Positions 48,261-60,121 of a stretch of DNA of 64,000 nt are shown piece after piece; the first letter of the stretch is position 1, and each line of letters begins with the position of its first letter. The notes below the pieces were generated by a model, which was not told the origin of the DNA, searched no databases, and saw only the letters and a list, made by a program, of their open reading frames with translations. The position numbers and the translations under genes were made by a program. This DNA comes from Hemibagrus wyckioides (taxonomy: Eukaryota; Chordata; Actinopteri; Siluriformes; Bagridae), in NCBI RefSeq assembly GCF_019097595.1, contig NC_080735.1:15229917-15293916 (forward strand), written 5' to 3'.

Positions 48261-49164
48261 TCAGATTGAATTGAAACTTGTTTGTTCCTCATTTATGACA
48301 AACTGAAGGTTCCTCATTTAGTAAGTTAACTTGTAACAAGTGAGCGAATCAAAATTTGGGAGAATCCACCAAAGGCTATTTGAGCAGGACAATGCAAGGA
48401 TGCATTCTTCTCAAGTTACAATAATGTGATGGCAACAATTGTTATCTTCAATTCTCAAATGACATCAATTTCTAAATTTGTTTATATTTAACAAAGAATG
48501 GAGAATTGAGTGGAGAGTGGATTGGAGAATTAAGTTGCCAGTGAAAGCACTGAAAATCGTTTTTTTGTCCTTTTGTCTGTTAAATAAAGGTTTATTGCAT
48601 TTTTAGTATGTGTTAAAAACTGTTTTGAAATGGGGTTTGTATATTAGCAATTACTTATCTGGTCTTACAACTATGAAAACAAATTATCTGAAAAATACCA
48701 ACATTACTATGCATCCAACTTACTGCAACAATGCCGACAGTGTTCATTTTGACATCTCTGTTCATTTCAACTGCATTCACTTTATCCATTGGTATGCATT
48801 TCTTGAACAGGCAAGACCTCTGCCCATTTACATATACCTGGAAAGAACAAACACTGTAGGTACATCTTTTAAACATATGTACATTATGTGCATTCTCTTA
48901 TTATTTTTTTCTGTACCTCACAGCCTGTTTTGATCACAACAAACAAGTCAAATGCTGATCCTTTGGAAATTTTACACTGTTTTTTCTTCACGCTGCCACT
49001 TCAAATCCACACGACTGTTACAGCAAGTAACTTTATTGAACCAAGGCCTAAAGTGGAAAGCGATGTCGCTCTCATTGGTTACAAAATCCAAGGTAAACCT
49101 GTTTGTAAAAATTAAAACCTCATATCAGACTGAATATAAAACAAGATTAAAGACCTAGAATTTT

Positions 49165-49345
49165 TATTAACTGTTGTGGTGGAAGTGGTAGCTCAGTGGT
49201 TAAGATGTTGGAATAATGAATAGAAGGTTGTGAAATTGAATTCCAGGTCTTCCAAGCTACTGTTGCTGGGCCCTTCAGCAAGACCCTTAACCCTCAGTTG
49301 TATAAATATAACTTTCTTTGGATTTTCTGCCAAATGTCATAATCG
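49165..49345 (+). mobile_element. tRNA-derived SINE
   Basis: GGTAGCTCAGTGGTTAAGATG head, GGGCCCTTCAGCAAGACCCTTAACCCT body, TTTTCTGCCAAATGTCATAA tail. In an intron of unit B. Confidence 0.7.
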
Positions 49346-49382
49346 TGTTAGAGCCATGTTTCTGTTACTAAAAACATATTGG

Positions 49383-49673
49383 CAGGGGCGGATTTAACCA
49401 GTAAGCGTGGTAAGCAGCCGCTTAGGGCCCCGGGGAATTAGGGGGCCCCGACCAATACCAAGAAGCCTATATAAATCATATAGTACTTATAACTTTTCTA
49501 TCATATATTGTATGGTCTGTCTATAACCATTAAGATTTTAACATTATTATTACATCTTTTCAAATGCGGGGCCCCCCCTCATGAATAGTGGAACTTTCCT
49601 ATTGTATTACACATGCTTGAGTTTCCCATACCTGTAATCGCTTAGGGTCCCCATATCACTAAGTCCGCCCCTG
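49383..49673. mobile_element. hAT-type MITE with exact 8-bp duplication
   Basis: Inverted ends CAGGGGCGGATTTA and TAAGTCCGCCCCTG, flanked by CATATTGG at 49375-49382 and 49674-49681. 291 bp, non-coding. In an intron of unit B. Confidence 0.92.
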
Positions 49674-50543
49674 CATATTGGTGATTGTTTTGTATGTCAT
49701 GTGATAAATAATATGAGTACATACGATTGACCATTTGCAAAAACAACCCCTTGGAAGTACAAAGCCATTCCTTCTCTCAGCCCTCCAGGGATTTTCCAAT
49801 TGTAAGGAATGGTCTGTGGAGAGTGTAAGCATATTATATATAAACCTGGAGTGATGAAAAAAAGTTTTTAAAGACACCAAACACACTAAAGTTAACTGAA
49901 CTGGACCTTATCATACACGATATAATTATTCTTTTTTAAAACTACTACCCAGGAAGACATCTAGCTACTTCATTTGTCATTCTTTTTACAAGAAAAAAAC
50001 AATCTTTAAAAAATCTTTAAAAGAAAAATTTAACTGTAAATGTCACAGACCACTAGGTTTGAATATCATAGTGCATTTTTAAATGAATAATGAATGAATT
50101 TATTTAATTCCATATGTTTCATGTGATTTAAGGGTTTCATTTTGAATTGCTGTTACTCACAGGATTGATGACAACATTTGTAACCTCTGTCTTGATAGTA
50201 GGTGGAGACCATCGTGGCATGCCAAGAGGGGTCATTATTTTGGTCCTGAGTTCATTAATGACAGAAGGCGTGGAGAAGATCTGTGGGAAAAGATATTATG
50301 TGCAAAATAAATAGATGAAAATACATGGTTACATATTGCACCTATCTATTAATCATCCATTTCATTTATTTCATTTTGTTTGATTTTTTTTGTCTATATC
50401 CATATACGTGCAATAGAAAGTCTGTTTTATCACATTCTAGATTTTTTAAAATAAAGTTTTACATTTTGCTATTAAAAATTAAACTAAACTAACATATATG
50501 CACAAACAAGAATTATATATAATTATATATTATCCTAACTGAC

Positions 50544-52275
50544 CCATTGGTCAACTGATACAGTGAGCTTCCCTTGAACGGTGAAGGAGACAGAGTCACT
50601 GGCTTCACTCACTCCCACATTACTAACAGCTCTGTATCGAACAAAGTATTGTTCTTTTGGCTGTAGTCCAGTCAATGTGAAGATGTTCCCTGTATTTGAG
50701 GTGTCTATGACTGTCCATTCCTCAACATCAGTTGCTGAATCAGTCATTCTGTACTCATCTCTGAAGTGTACTCTCTCTCCAGTTGGAGATTTTGAAAGTT
50801 TCAGGATAACTTTCCCATCACTGGTCTTCACCACAGGTTTGGGAGGTTTGGATACAGGCTGGAACTTAAGATCTGTCAGAAGGCCTTTTTGATAAAGTTG
50901 GATGGAGATTCCCGGATTGCTGGTGTCGGATATGGAGGCAATGATAAATCTGACTCTCTTCTCAATTTTATTGGTCTGGGAAAAAGTAATAAAGAGCGAA
51001 AGGCTCTGTGTTATGCGCTCATAAATGTCTGGAGAAGTAAACCAAACCTGTGCTTCATGGGGAAAGAAATATCGCTCACTTGACATTGTAAATCCTTCAG
51101 AGTTCTCAAAATCTTGTAAAGCCGCTAGGTAGGAGTCTTCATAATTTAGAGATGTAAATGACAAACATACCACTGCATCAACATCAGGATCAAGGCAAAT
51201 GGAAGTGAGTAACTCTGGTGATTTTACGACTATGAGGTCTTTCAATCCAATGGTATAGGAACTCAGTATATTTAATTCAATTGAAATGTCAGCTAACCAT
51301 TTGTTCATGTTGCTTGCATTGAAGGGTGATGTGTAAAGGATGTTCAGGATGTCCTCCAGTGCCTTGTCCTCTTGTCCCCCACCACGAATTGCTGGCATCA
51401 CTCTGCACAGTGCATCCTGGAACACACTTGCATAATTTTTGTGTAATGCCTGAAACTTTAGCAACCTGTCTTTTAGGTCAGGGAAATCATTTGTTATTTG
51501 TCTTTTGATCAAATCATTGCATATTCTCTCCATTTCATGTAGCTCCTCCAGCAAACTTTCTGTTTTACACACCTGACTCAAATTGATTTCTCTCACCAAC
51601 TGTATAGCATTATCATCCAAAAGATTGAGAGGATACAGCCACAAGGTTAGAGGAACATCTTTACCTTGTTGCTTAATCAGAGAGGCACCTTCTTATACAC
51701 GTCTAGGGCTTCTTTGTATGTGGTGGGGTTTTCTTCAAGTTCAAAGTCTCCATAAAATGTGACTAATATTTTCAGCCATTTTTTTTTCTTCAGTCATTTT
51801 TCGGGATGCTTGCCCCCCATTTGAAATGGAAGGGATCTTTTTAACCATTGCATCAAGGTTTCTTTCAATTTCCGGTTTGCTCTCATTTTCTGCACTTGTG
51901 TAATCAAACACCATGAAAGCCTGTGCTCCATACAGTACAGCTGTAACTACATGCGTGGCTGTTTTGTGGTCAAATACTTGAGGATAGGTAATATTACCAA
52001 GCTCCTTCATAGTGAGCTGTTCAAATTTTGTTGTCTGGCTGTACTGCATAGTAACTCTGCACTGACGTGTTGAGGATTTGGAATTAAGCAAGTACTTGGC
52101 CGATCCTTCAACCTCCACTAATCCACCTAGGAAACTGGCTTTAAGGGAAGAGCTGATATCCAGGAGGTTTGCCTTATCACTGAGACTGTCAGAGGCAGCA
52201 AATTTCAGATGGGTTTTAGGCTTCTGATGCACATCAAGATTGTCACTCAATGCATTCTTATCCCATAATGTAACA
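50544..52275 (-). pseudogene. Unit B core exon
   Basis: Carries the perforin-like, helical, thioredoxin-like and FN3 regions in the same order as in unit A. The lesions near 51757 and 51682 fall at the end of the perforin-like part. It ends at TGG|GTCAGT followed by TAG in the intron. Confidence 0.85.
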
Positions 52276-53179
52276 CCTGAAACAGGAAAGTGGTTCAGAG
52301 TTAGAGCTGCTTTACAACTATTTCTAATATATTAAATATTTTTGTTGATATAGAGAAAAATGAAGCTGGAGAAGGACAAAATATTAGTAGCTGCTTTAAA
52401 GTAACTGATAACAGGGACAGACTAAAATAAAATGTATCTATGTTTGTGTATAAGTTGATAATTTTTTTTTTTTAATTTTCTAGAGCAGTAAAATAATTTG
52501 GGGCTTATTGTTATAAAATAATCAACTTTGGAGAGGTAGCAGTAACTCCAATAAGCAATAAGCTTATGAATTCAAGTCAATATGTTTAACTTTATTTTAT
52601 TTTATATTGCATACAGTATAGACATAGCATAGCTTATTACTGGCATTAATATACTGACCGCCATCTTTAAACAGCAAATAGCTAATTAAATGTCGATTTT
52701 GTGTACTGCACCTGGAATAAAGGAGTCCCTATGGCAGTCATACAACATGCCTGGATACAGAGGTCTTCCCAGAGCAGCTATTTTCATGTATCTGCAATCC
52801 ATGACTGTTGCAAGAGAACAGAAAAGACTGGAAAATTAGAAGAGAAGAGAAAATGAGAATATTTGATAAAGCATTAAACTGTCAGTGATGATCAAGGCTG
52901 TAATCTTAACATAATATGGAAAGTATATTTTGATTTTCAAAAATCTTCTGAAAGTTTGACCGAATACTGGTCATGACCTCAGCTAAGCATACCATTAACA
53001 ACTCGCTCAATGGTCTATTTGTTGCCTCAAACACTGCTTTCACATACTTGGGCCTATGCTAGCCTCCACTTCAGTTGAAAACCAGAAACCCATCCACAAT
53101 GCCATTTACCCTCCAAAAATTAGGATCTCAAGGAGGATTACCAAGACTGAGGCCAGTGGTCTCCCCCCACACTGACCGA

Positions 53180-54370
53180 TAGGCAATACAATGTCAGAGG
53201 CTGCCCCCATTTTTATTTTCTCCACAAAGAAAAAGATACAGAAAAACTGGAGGGTCTGTTATAGCCCTGCTGGAGCTCCTCCTGAATGTACTTCACTTGC
53301 TCAGCTGATGACAAGGGGTACACTTGACCACAAGGAGGTGTGCTGCCTGGCTATATCAGGCCCACCACTTTTTTGGTATCAGCTATCTTCTGACCTTGCA
53401 CTGGCTACTGGTGCCCCTGTGGTCCTTGAGCAACTGAGAACAGCAGTAGTGCCTTTAACATGATCCACATCCACATCCACATAAACAAGTGGCAAATGGA
53501 AGTCAATGCATCTAGCAGCCATTATGAATATTATGTCATGCCATATGGGCTCACTAGTGCCCCTCTGTGTTTCAGTGCATGATTAAGAATATGCTTAAGG
53601 ACATGCTGGGGAATTTTTTTGTGGCTTAATTAAAACTCATCTTCATTTACTCCCCATGTCTGCCATACTTTTCAGGTTCTGTTGACTGTCAAGGTGGTGG
53701 CAGTCATAGATTAGTCCTCTTCTAAAACCATCAAGGAGTTCCAACATTTCCTTGGGCATGCTAATATCTATCACCACATTATTCAGAGATTCAGCTCCTT
53801 TGTTCTCACCCTCACATACCTGAGTGGGGCAGCCCTATGCACCTTGCCTGGAACCAACAGCTGAGCAAGCCAAATCTCACCTCAAGTAAGCCCTCACCTC
53901 GGCCCTGGTCTTTAAGTACCCTGACCCTGAAAGGCAATTTGTTGTGAAAGTGAATGCCTCTGACACCAGGATGGGGGCAATTGTTTCCCAGCATTCCGAT
54001 GACATACTCAAGCTCCACCCAGTTGCTTTCTCTTCAGACTCCAACACCCATGGAGCTCACACTCCAACACCCATGGTTCCATTTAGCCATCAATTTCCTC
54101 ATTGACGTACCCAATTCCTTTCACTTCATTACCTTCATCCTAGTTATTACAGATTACTTCTCCAAAACCCCACACCTCATACCATTCCCTCTGCCTTTAC
54201 CATAGCCAAACACTTATTCAATAATGTTATATTACTTCGGGGCTCCCAAAGGATATAGTGAGTGACTGGGGACCACAGTTCACCCCAGCTTCATGGAAAA
54301 ACTGGTAGTAAATGTCATTCTCACCCTAGGTTACCATGCCAAGTCCAACAAGTTTCTAATGCCTGGATTG
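53180..54370 (+). pseudogene. Degraded Ty3/Gypsy pol fragment
   Basis: Plus-strand pieces include SSHYEYYVMPYGLTSAPLCF (reverse transcriptase), EFQHFLGHANIYHHIIQRFS (connection) and DVPNSFHFITFILVITDYFS (integrase start). Many stops and frameshifts. Confidence 0.65.
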
Positions 54371-55145
54371 AACTATCTACAGTAATTGTGATTGATTCAT
54401 GTAATATTAACATAACTCTTAAAGTAAGAATATGTTAGAATCAGTAGTAGTAAAACAGTGAAATTTCATATTGGAAATGTCTAGATAGGGAAGAGTTTTA
54501 AGTATTGAGTATTTTCGACATTAGCCACCCAGTCACATTTTCAATGCCAAAGCAGAACAAGGTTTTTTTTGTCCTTTGTTCTTGTTTTTAAGATAGAGGT
54601 TCAGCAATACCTATGTTATACCCCTGGCTATGTAATTATATTTCATTTACTATATAAACCTATTTAGATAAATCAATAAATCAATCATTAAAAACATTAA
54701 TTTTGGTATACTACTTCTTTATTTAAGGTTGGTTTAAGCTGCTCCAAGTGAGAGTTTCTATATATATTTATGATGGTTCCATACTGGTAGTTGATCAATA
54801 AAAACTGAACGCAATGCTCAGGTCAGCACTTCTTCAGAAAATAAAGTAGCCTGTAGGTGTTTATGCAGTTGATGACCTCAAAATGACTCTATTTGAATGG
54901 TTTATTTGGAATATTGTAGTAGCTGCATTTTTGGAAACTTTTGCTAGTCTGAATATATATTTATTATACCTAGTAACCTAATATCACCTTCGGGTGTCTC
55001 TTGCCCAATTCCCTCTCTCTTCCTATAAAATATTTTTGAGCTCTTAATAAAATTGGCTGGCGCAAGCTATATTTTCCATAAAGAAAAAGTAAATAATAGA
55101 TATTTTACAAATGTAAATAAATAATTTGTGTGCACAAACACTTAC
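54371..55145. other. No gene seen; first intron of unit B
   Basis: AT-rich non-coding stretch between the Gypsy fragment and the probable 5' UTR exon of unit B. Confidence 0.5.
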
Positions 55146-55215
55146 CTTTCGCAGCAACCTGTCCGTCTTCTTGGGAATGCGGCTGTATGAATGATTCTGG
55201 CGGAATTAGCAGCGC
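55146..55215 (-). other. Probable 5' UTR exon of unit B
   Basis: Donor GCGAAAG|GTAAGTGTTTGTGC at 55146, similar to the exon at 44019. The upstream side (55180-55290) is less AT-rich and has TGACGTGACGCG, which may be part of the promoter. The start is not defined. Confidence 0.45.
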
Positions 55216-56019
55216 AGTGTTGATTGGGATGCTCTGATGGCAGTAGGTGTTGTTTATGACGTGACGCGTGTATGTTAAGAGCTGTGAGTGTTTGTTGCTT
55301 CAGTGTTGTTCGTGTCTGCACTTACACCAAGGCGAAACTTAATTTGTGGCTTAAAGAAGAGTGCTGCATACAAAGTCCTAAAGTTAAAGCGGACTAGACA
55401 GCCCGGTTAATGCAATTACTATTAACCTAATACTAATACTAGTCATAATATTAAACATCATCCTCCACCTCCTCCTCCTCCTCATCATCATCATCATTTT
55501 ATGCTTAATTTAGTGACCTTCCACAGTATTGCATCTTCGTGACTACAAGAACGCTTGCAGTCTAAATGACACCTGATGCTGACACTAAAACCCAAACTTT
55601 ATACTGTGAAACGTTCAGGCTTTGATTTGGATATTTAAAATATAGACAAAGTCATTTCCCAAATGTTGACTTTATTACTGTGACGGTGCTGATAAGCCTC
55701 GGAGATCTCCAAATTTCTCACTGCCTTACTGTCTAAATATACTGCTGTTAGACTGTGATTCCACATTTTGCTATAAAGGAATGACTAGGGACATTTATGC
55801 CGTGATGGAAGTTACTTTCCATGACTGGCACCAAGCGCCATGGGGCGGAGCAACAAAAGGTGCCAATTCGCGTGAGACACACACTTTCAGTTTCTGCCTT
55901 GCGCTCTCCTGCTGCTTAAGTAAACCTCAAGCCAAAATAAATCATACGTTAACAACGTAAATATAGCCGACAACATAGCCACAAATCTACACACACACAC
56001 ATACACACGTTCCTTTCAC

Positions 56020-56087
56020 TGGAACTAAGGGGCCAAGCCCAAACCCACAACGATTTGGAGGGGTGTCCCAAAACTTTTGGCAATATT
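56020..56087 (-). mobile_element. Internally deleted Tc1 derivative
   Basis: The plus strand reads TTCCTTTCACTGGAACTAAGGGGCC..., which matches the reverse of the transposase gene at 45.9 kb, and ends AAAACTTTTGGCAATAT, which matches its inverted repeat. Most of the element is missing. Confidence 0.65.
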
Positions 56088-56489
56088 TTATTTTATTTTT
56101 CTTCAGTTAGATCAAAGAAGCTCCGCAACAAAGAAAACGTGATCATGATTAGCTTTCAGGATATGTCTCAATATATTATAATACCTTTAAGAGATAACAT
56201 ATATTAAGTTCGATAACACATCATGCATTTATTTTAGCTAAAAAATAAAGTTAGCTCAGAAATGTGTCAAACCTTATTATTGTGATTATTATTACTACTA
56301 TGTTTTTAGAAATTAACAGCACTTTCTACAGGTGCAGGGTATTTGCATCAGTATTTAAGAAGGATTATAAATAAGAAACTGTGTCCATTTCAACCTTCAG
56401 TTTGGTGTTAGTAGAAAGCAATGTGCTAAAAATCATTTCATCATCATTTCATCATCATTTAAAACAGAAATCCTACAATTACGTTGCTG

Positions 56490-56700
56490 CATTTCCGTAG
56501 CCTGGGTTTGATTCCTGGGCAGGGCGTTAACCCAGCCACTCAAAAGTTAACTTTCAGTGTTGGTTCCAAGCATGGATTAAATAGGAGGATTGTGTCAGAA
56601 AGGGCATCCGGTGTAAAACCTGTGCCAAATTGAAATGTGGACTAAATGATCTGCTGTGGTGACCCCAAACAGGGAGCAGCTGAAAGAACAACAACAATTC
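56490..56700 (+). mobile_element. RTE/Rex3-type non-LTR retrotransposon 3' tail
   Basis: AGAAAGGGCATCCGGTGTAAAACCTGTGCCAAAT and GCTGTGGTGACCCCAAACAGGGAGCAGCTGAAAG with a CAACAACAA end, a common fish repeat tail; the family assignment is from memory. Confidence 0.5.
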
Positions 56701-57373
56701 TGCTGTGTGCTTGCCATAGACTGCTCAAAGGAGTTCCGACACTAGCACACTTGAAAAAAGATAGGTAAAAAGACAAATCATGTCCATAAACTGTTGTAAT
56801 TGTGTTATCCTTGAGCAGAATATAACAGTAATTGTCAGTGATTTTGGGGAAGATGCAAATCCTCAGATGTTGGCAGGATTGGTGACGGTGACTTTCAGAT
56901 TAATATCATCCACCTATTTAAAAAAAAAGAAAGTAATCATCTGTTAATATTCCTGTTTGTTAAGTGGTAAATCTAAAATCTATTTTAATCATATATTTTA
57001 TAACCTGTGACTTTGATTTCATAAGGGTTGCATTTAAAATAGTATGTCCTACAGATATGTTTCCCAAAATGTTATAATGGCAGATTTAAGGGCAGGATGT
57101 AGCTAAACATATAGGTCATAGTTAATCTCTGATGTTACCAAGCCTTTATTATCAAGCCCACACTATTCTGAGCTAGACCCTGTTTGCTTAGATCTACAAT
57201 ATGTATTGAGTTTGCCTTAAAATCCTTTTTAGTATATTTATCATAAAGCATGGTTAATTGTTTAAAAACATACCAAAATACCAAAATGTACAATGCTATA
57301 TTTGTCAAAGACATGACTACAGTTTTAATAAAGTGTTTAATGAAGAGTTCCATGGATGGGAAAAATGACCTAC

Positions 57374-57976
57374 TTCAGCAGTGCCAAAAGTGTTCATGAA
57401 GACGTCTCCCTTAATGTGAAGTGTAGTCACTGTGTTCACTGGTATACAATGCCTGAACTTGCAGTATTTGAGGCCATTTACCATCACCTGAATAAATAAA
57501 GTGCAAGATTATGTAATCCAAATGCTTAAAGTCTTTAAACCCTCATTTATTTTCTCAATAACATCAAACCTTATAGCATTTGGGTTTAATGAGCATGATG
57601 ATATCGAAAGCTGCTCCTCGGACAAATGGGTCTACTTGTGCCTTCTCTTCATTGCCCCAAGTCTCTTTCTCACGGCTGTTAAGGACCACAGAGTCCTTGT
57701 CTTGTTTGAGCTGTAGAGCGATGTCATGAAGATACTTCGGGCCGGTCTGCAAATTTATTTCAAAGCTAAAAGAAATTGTTTTAATATTCAATTTACTGTA
57801 ACAGACACCATTGAAGAAATTCAAACTAATCTGTTGCATATTGCCTTTCATTCAAACTGTCATGAAATGAATATACATTTAGCATACCAGTCACCATCTG
57901 ATGGAACAACCCCTTGGAATAATAAAACCAAACCAGGTCTCAAGCCTCCAGGGATTGATCCCGAATATGGATTTCT
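57374..57976 (-). CDS. Unit C galectin 2 exon block
   Basis: Exons 57976-57888, 57765-57570 and 57487-57374 (89, 196, 114 nt). Galectin fold motifs are present ([35 protein letters not shown]), but the sugar-contact HxNPR is replaced by LQLKQDK. It keeps a Trp (ETWGNEE). Sizes equal those of both unit A blocks. Open, but downstream of core frameshifts. Confidence 0.7.
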
Positions 57977-58405
57977 CTGTTGTGGTTAAACATCATTCGT
58001 GTTTTAATAATAAATCTCTAATTATGTCATTACATTACCATAAACATGCAATCTTTGGGCATTTCATTAATTAATGTTACTCACAGGGTTGCAGACTGGA
58101 TGTGGCACATCAGACTGGATGTCAGAAAGCTTTGTGCGTGAGATGCCAGTGTTCATTTCCTTACCAAAAGTAGATGTGCTCCAGTTCTGGAAAGAGCATA
58201 TGCATACAAATTTAAACTCACATATGAAAAATACTTGCTTGTTCCTTATTTACGACATATGAAAGTGCTGTAAAGTTGATGTTAGATTACAAAGGGAAAA
58301 CTATCATAGCAAAAATACAATTCCAAACTCTTACATCTCTTACTCTTGTTGATTTTACAGTGCAATTATCTATTAATGTTCAGTATACAGCCACTATTCA
58401 TCACA

Positions 58406-58408
<3 letters not shown>

Positions 58409-58488
<80 letters not shown>
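58409..58488. repeat. (TA)n microsatellite
   Basis: About 40 TA units in the intron between galectin 1 and linker 2... directly visible. Confidence 0.95.
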
Positions 58489-58493
<5 letters not shown>

Positions 58494-58762
58494 AATATAC
58501 AGTATAGATACACAGAATGTACACAGTATATGTACATCTATTGCTTTAAATTGCTGATTGCTGTACCTTGTGCATGAGCAGTAGTAGTGATTGTGTTGTA
58601 GATCACAGCGAATTTCAGTTTTACTCCAAATTATTCTCTGAAGCTGCATGTCATGTTTCTAATAAAGTAATATGAATGAGCTTGGAGGGTTGTGTCCTGT
58701 GTGGTGTGTGTGTGTGTGTGTGTGTTGGTAAGTAACATTAAATTACAGTGTATTTAACTTAC

Positions 58763-59364
58763 TTCAACAATACCAACAGTGTTCATGATGACTTTCCCAG
58801 ACATTTTAAGAGTAGTCACATTCTCCACTGGTATGCTAAGATCGAACTGCCTTGAGGACCTCTGCCCATTCAGGTATATCTAGAAAGAACAGACACTGTA
58901 GGCAATTCTTTTAAATACAATTATATGATGTATGATGATGCATTCTCTTATTCGTTTAATTTCCATACTTCATAGCCTTCTGTGCTTTTCATGAAAAAGA
59001 TGTCAAAGGCTGATCCTCCGGAAATTGTAAAGCATTTCAATCCTCTTTTCCCAAAAATCAAATTAAACCAAGAACTGAAGTTAAAAGTGATGCCATCACC
59101 TTTTGGTCCGGTTGCAAAATCCAACATCAATCTGTGTGTAAAAAGTAAAAACATCACATCAGAGTTAATACATAACAAGATTGAAGTCAAGATCCATATT
59201 CTATTAGATTTGATTTCCATTACTGAAAAAAAAAATTATTATTTTGTATATTATGTGATCACTAATATGAATACATACCTACAGCTTTGAGAAGCAACCC
59301 CTTGGAGGTACAAAGCCATTCCTTCTTTCAGCCCTCCAGGGATTTCCACAGTGTAAGGAATGAT
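58763..59364 (-). CDS. Unit C galectin 1 exon block
   Basis: Exons 59364-59279, 59131-58969 and 58879-58763 (86, 163, 117 nt). It has IPGGLKEGMALYLQG, GDGITFNFSSWFN in place of HFNPR, GGSAFDIFF and YLNGQRS...VTTLKMSGKVI. All canonical sugar contacts in the HxNPR strand are lost, so it may have a structural role. The counterpart in unit B (49813-48724) has HFRPW in that place. No counterpart remains in unit A. Confidence 0.7.
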
Positions 59365-60031
59365 CTGTGGAGAGTGTAAACATATTGAAATATATGGCTT
59401 GGTGATAAAAAAAAAAATATTAGAAAACAAACACATTCTGGTCCTCTTTGCACAAAATATCAATTCTTCAATTTAAAGATAAGTATTCAGGAAGACATCT
59501 AGCTACTTCATTAATGTATTTCTTTTTACATTAAATCTAAAATTTATCTGTAAATATTGCAGCCCACCAGGCTCAACCTAATGCATATTTAATAAATAAA
59601 GAATGAATTTGTTTTATTCCATGTGTTTAATGTAATTTAGGGGTTCATATTAACCTGTTGTTACTCACAGGATTGTTGACAACATTCATAACCTCTGTCT
59701 TGATAGTAGATGGAGACCACCGGGACATGCCAATGGTGGTCAATATTTTACACCGTAGTTCATTAATGAGGATGGGTATGGAGAAGTTCTGTGGGAAAAG
59801 AAATTATGTGCCACATAAATAAATGAAAATACATGTTTACCTATTGCTTTTACCTATATACCAACAATGAGAGAAATGTTTTTTAGTAGAACATCTAAAC
59901 TGCATTGTAATACCAGGAATTAAAAATTGATTTTCATATTTGAACTTTATTCTTGTTTAAAAAATAGAAAATTAGAGACTTTAGATACTTTGATAAAGGC
60001 TAGATTTTAACATGAACAGGAATTATATATA

Positions 60032-60037
<6 letters not shown>

Positions 60038-60108
<71 letters not shown>
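60038..60108. repeat. (TA)n microsatellite
   Basis: About 35 TA units just past the donor of the unit C core exon. Confidence 0.95.
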
Positions 60109-60111
<3 letters not shown>

Positions 60112-60121
60112 CTCAACTGAC

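Larger units (their letters stand above)
47057..52802 (-). pseudogene. Unit B: SNTX-like core / FN3 / galectin gene, frameshifted
   Basis: Exons on the minus strand: 52802-52712 (ATG, 91 nt), 52275-50544 (core and FN3), 50280-50161 (linker, 120 nt), 49813-49725, 49098-48917 and 48837-48724 (one galectin domain, the counterpart of the first in unit C), and 47101-47057 (terminal, 14 codons). In the core exon two small deletions relative to unit A, of 2 bases near 51757 and 1 base near 51682, leave about 25 codons out of frame with a stop at 51741-51743. The middle galectin exon also has an extra base in an A-run near 48990. The second galectin block is missing; in its place are Tc1-like fragments. 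If both indels were sequence errors the core would be open, but the galectin exon would still be broken. Confidence 0.8.
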
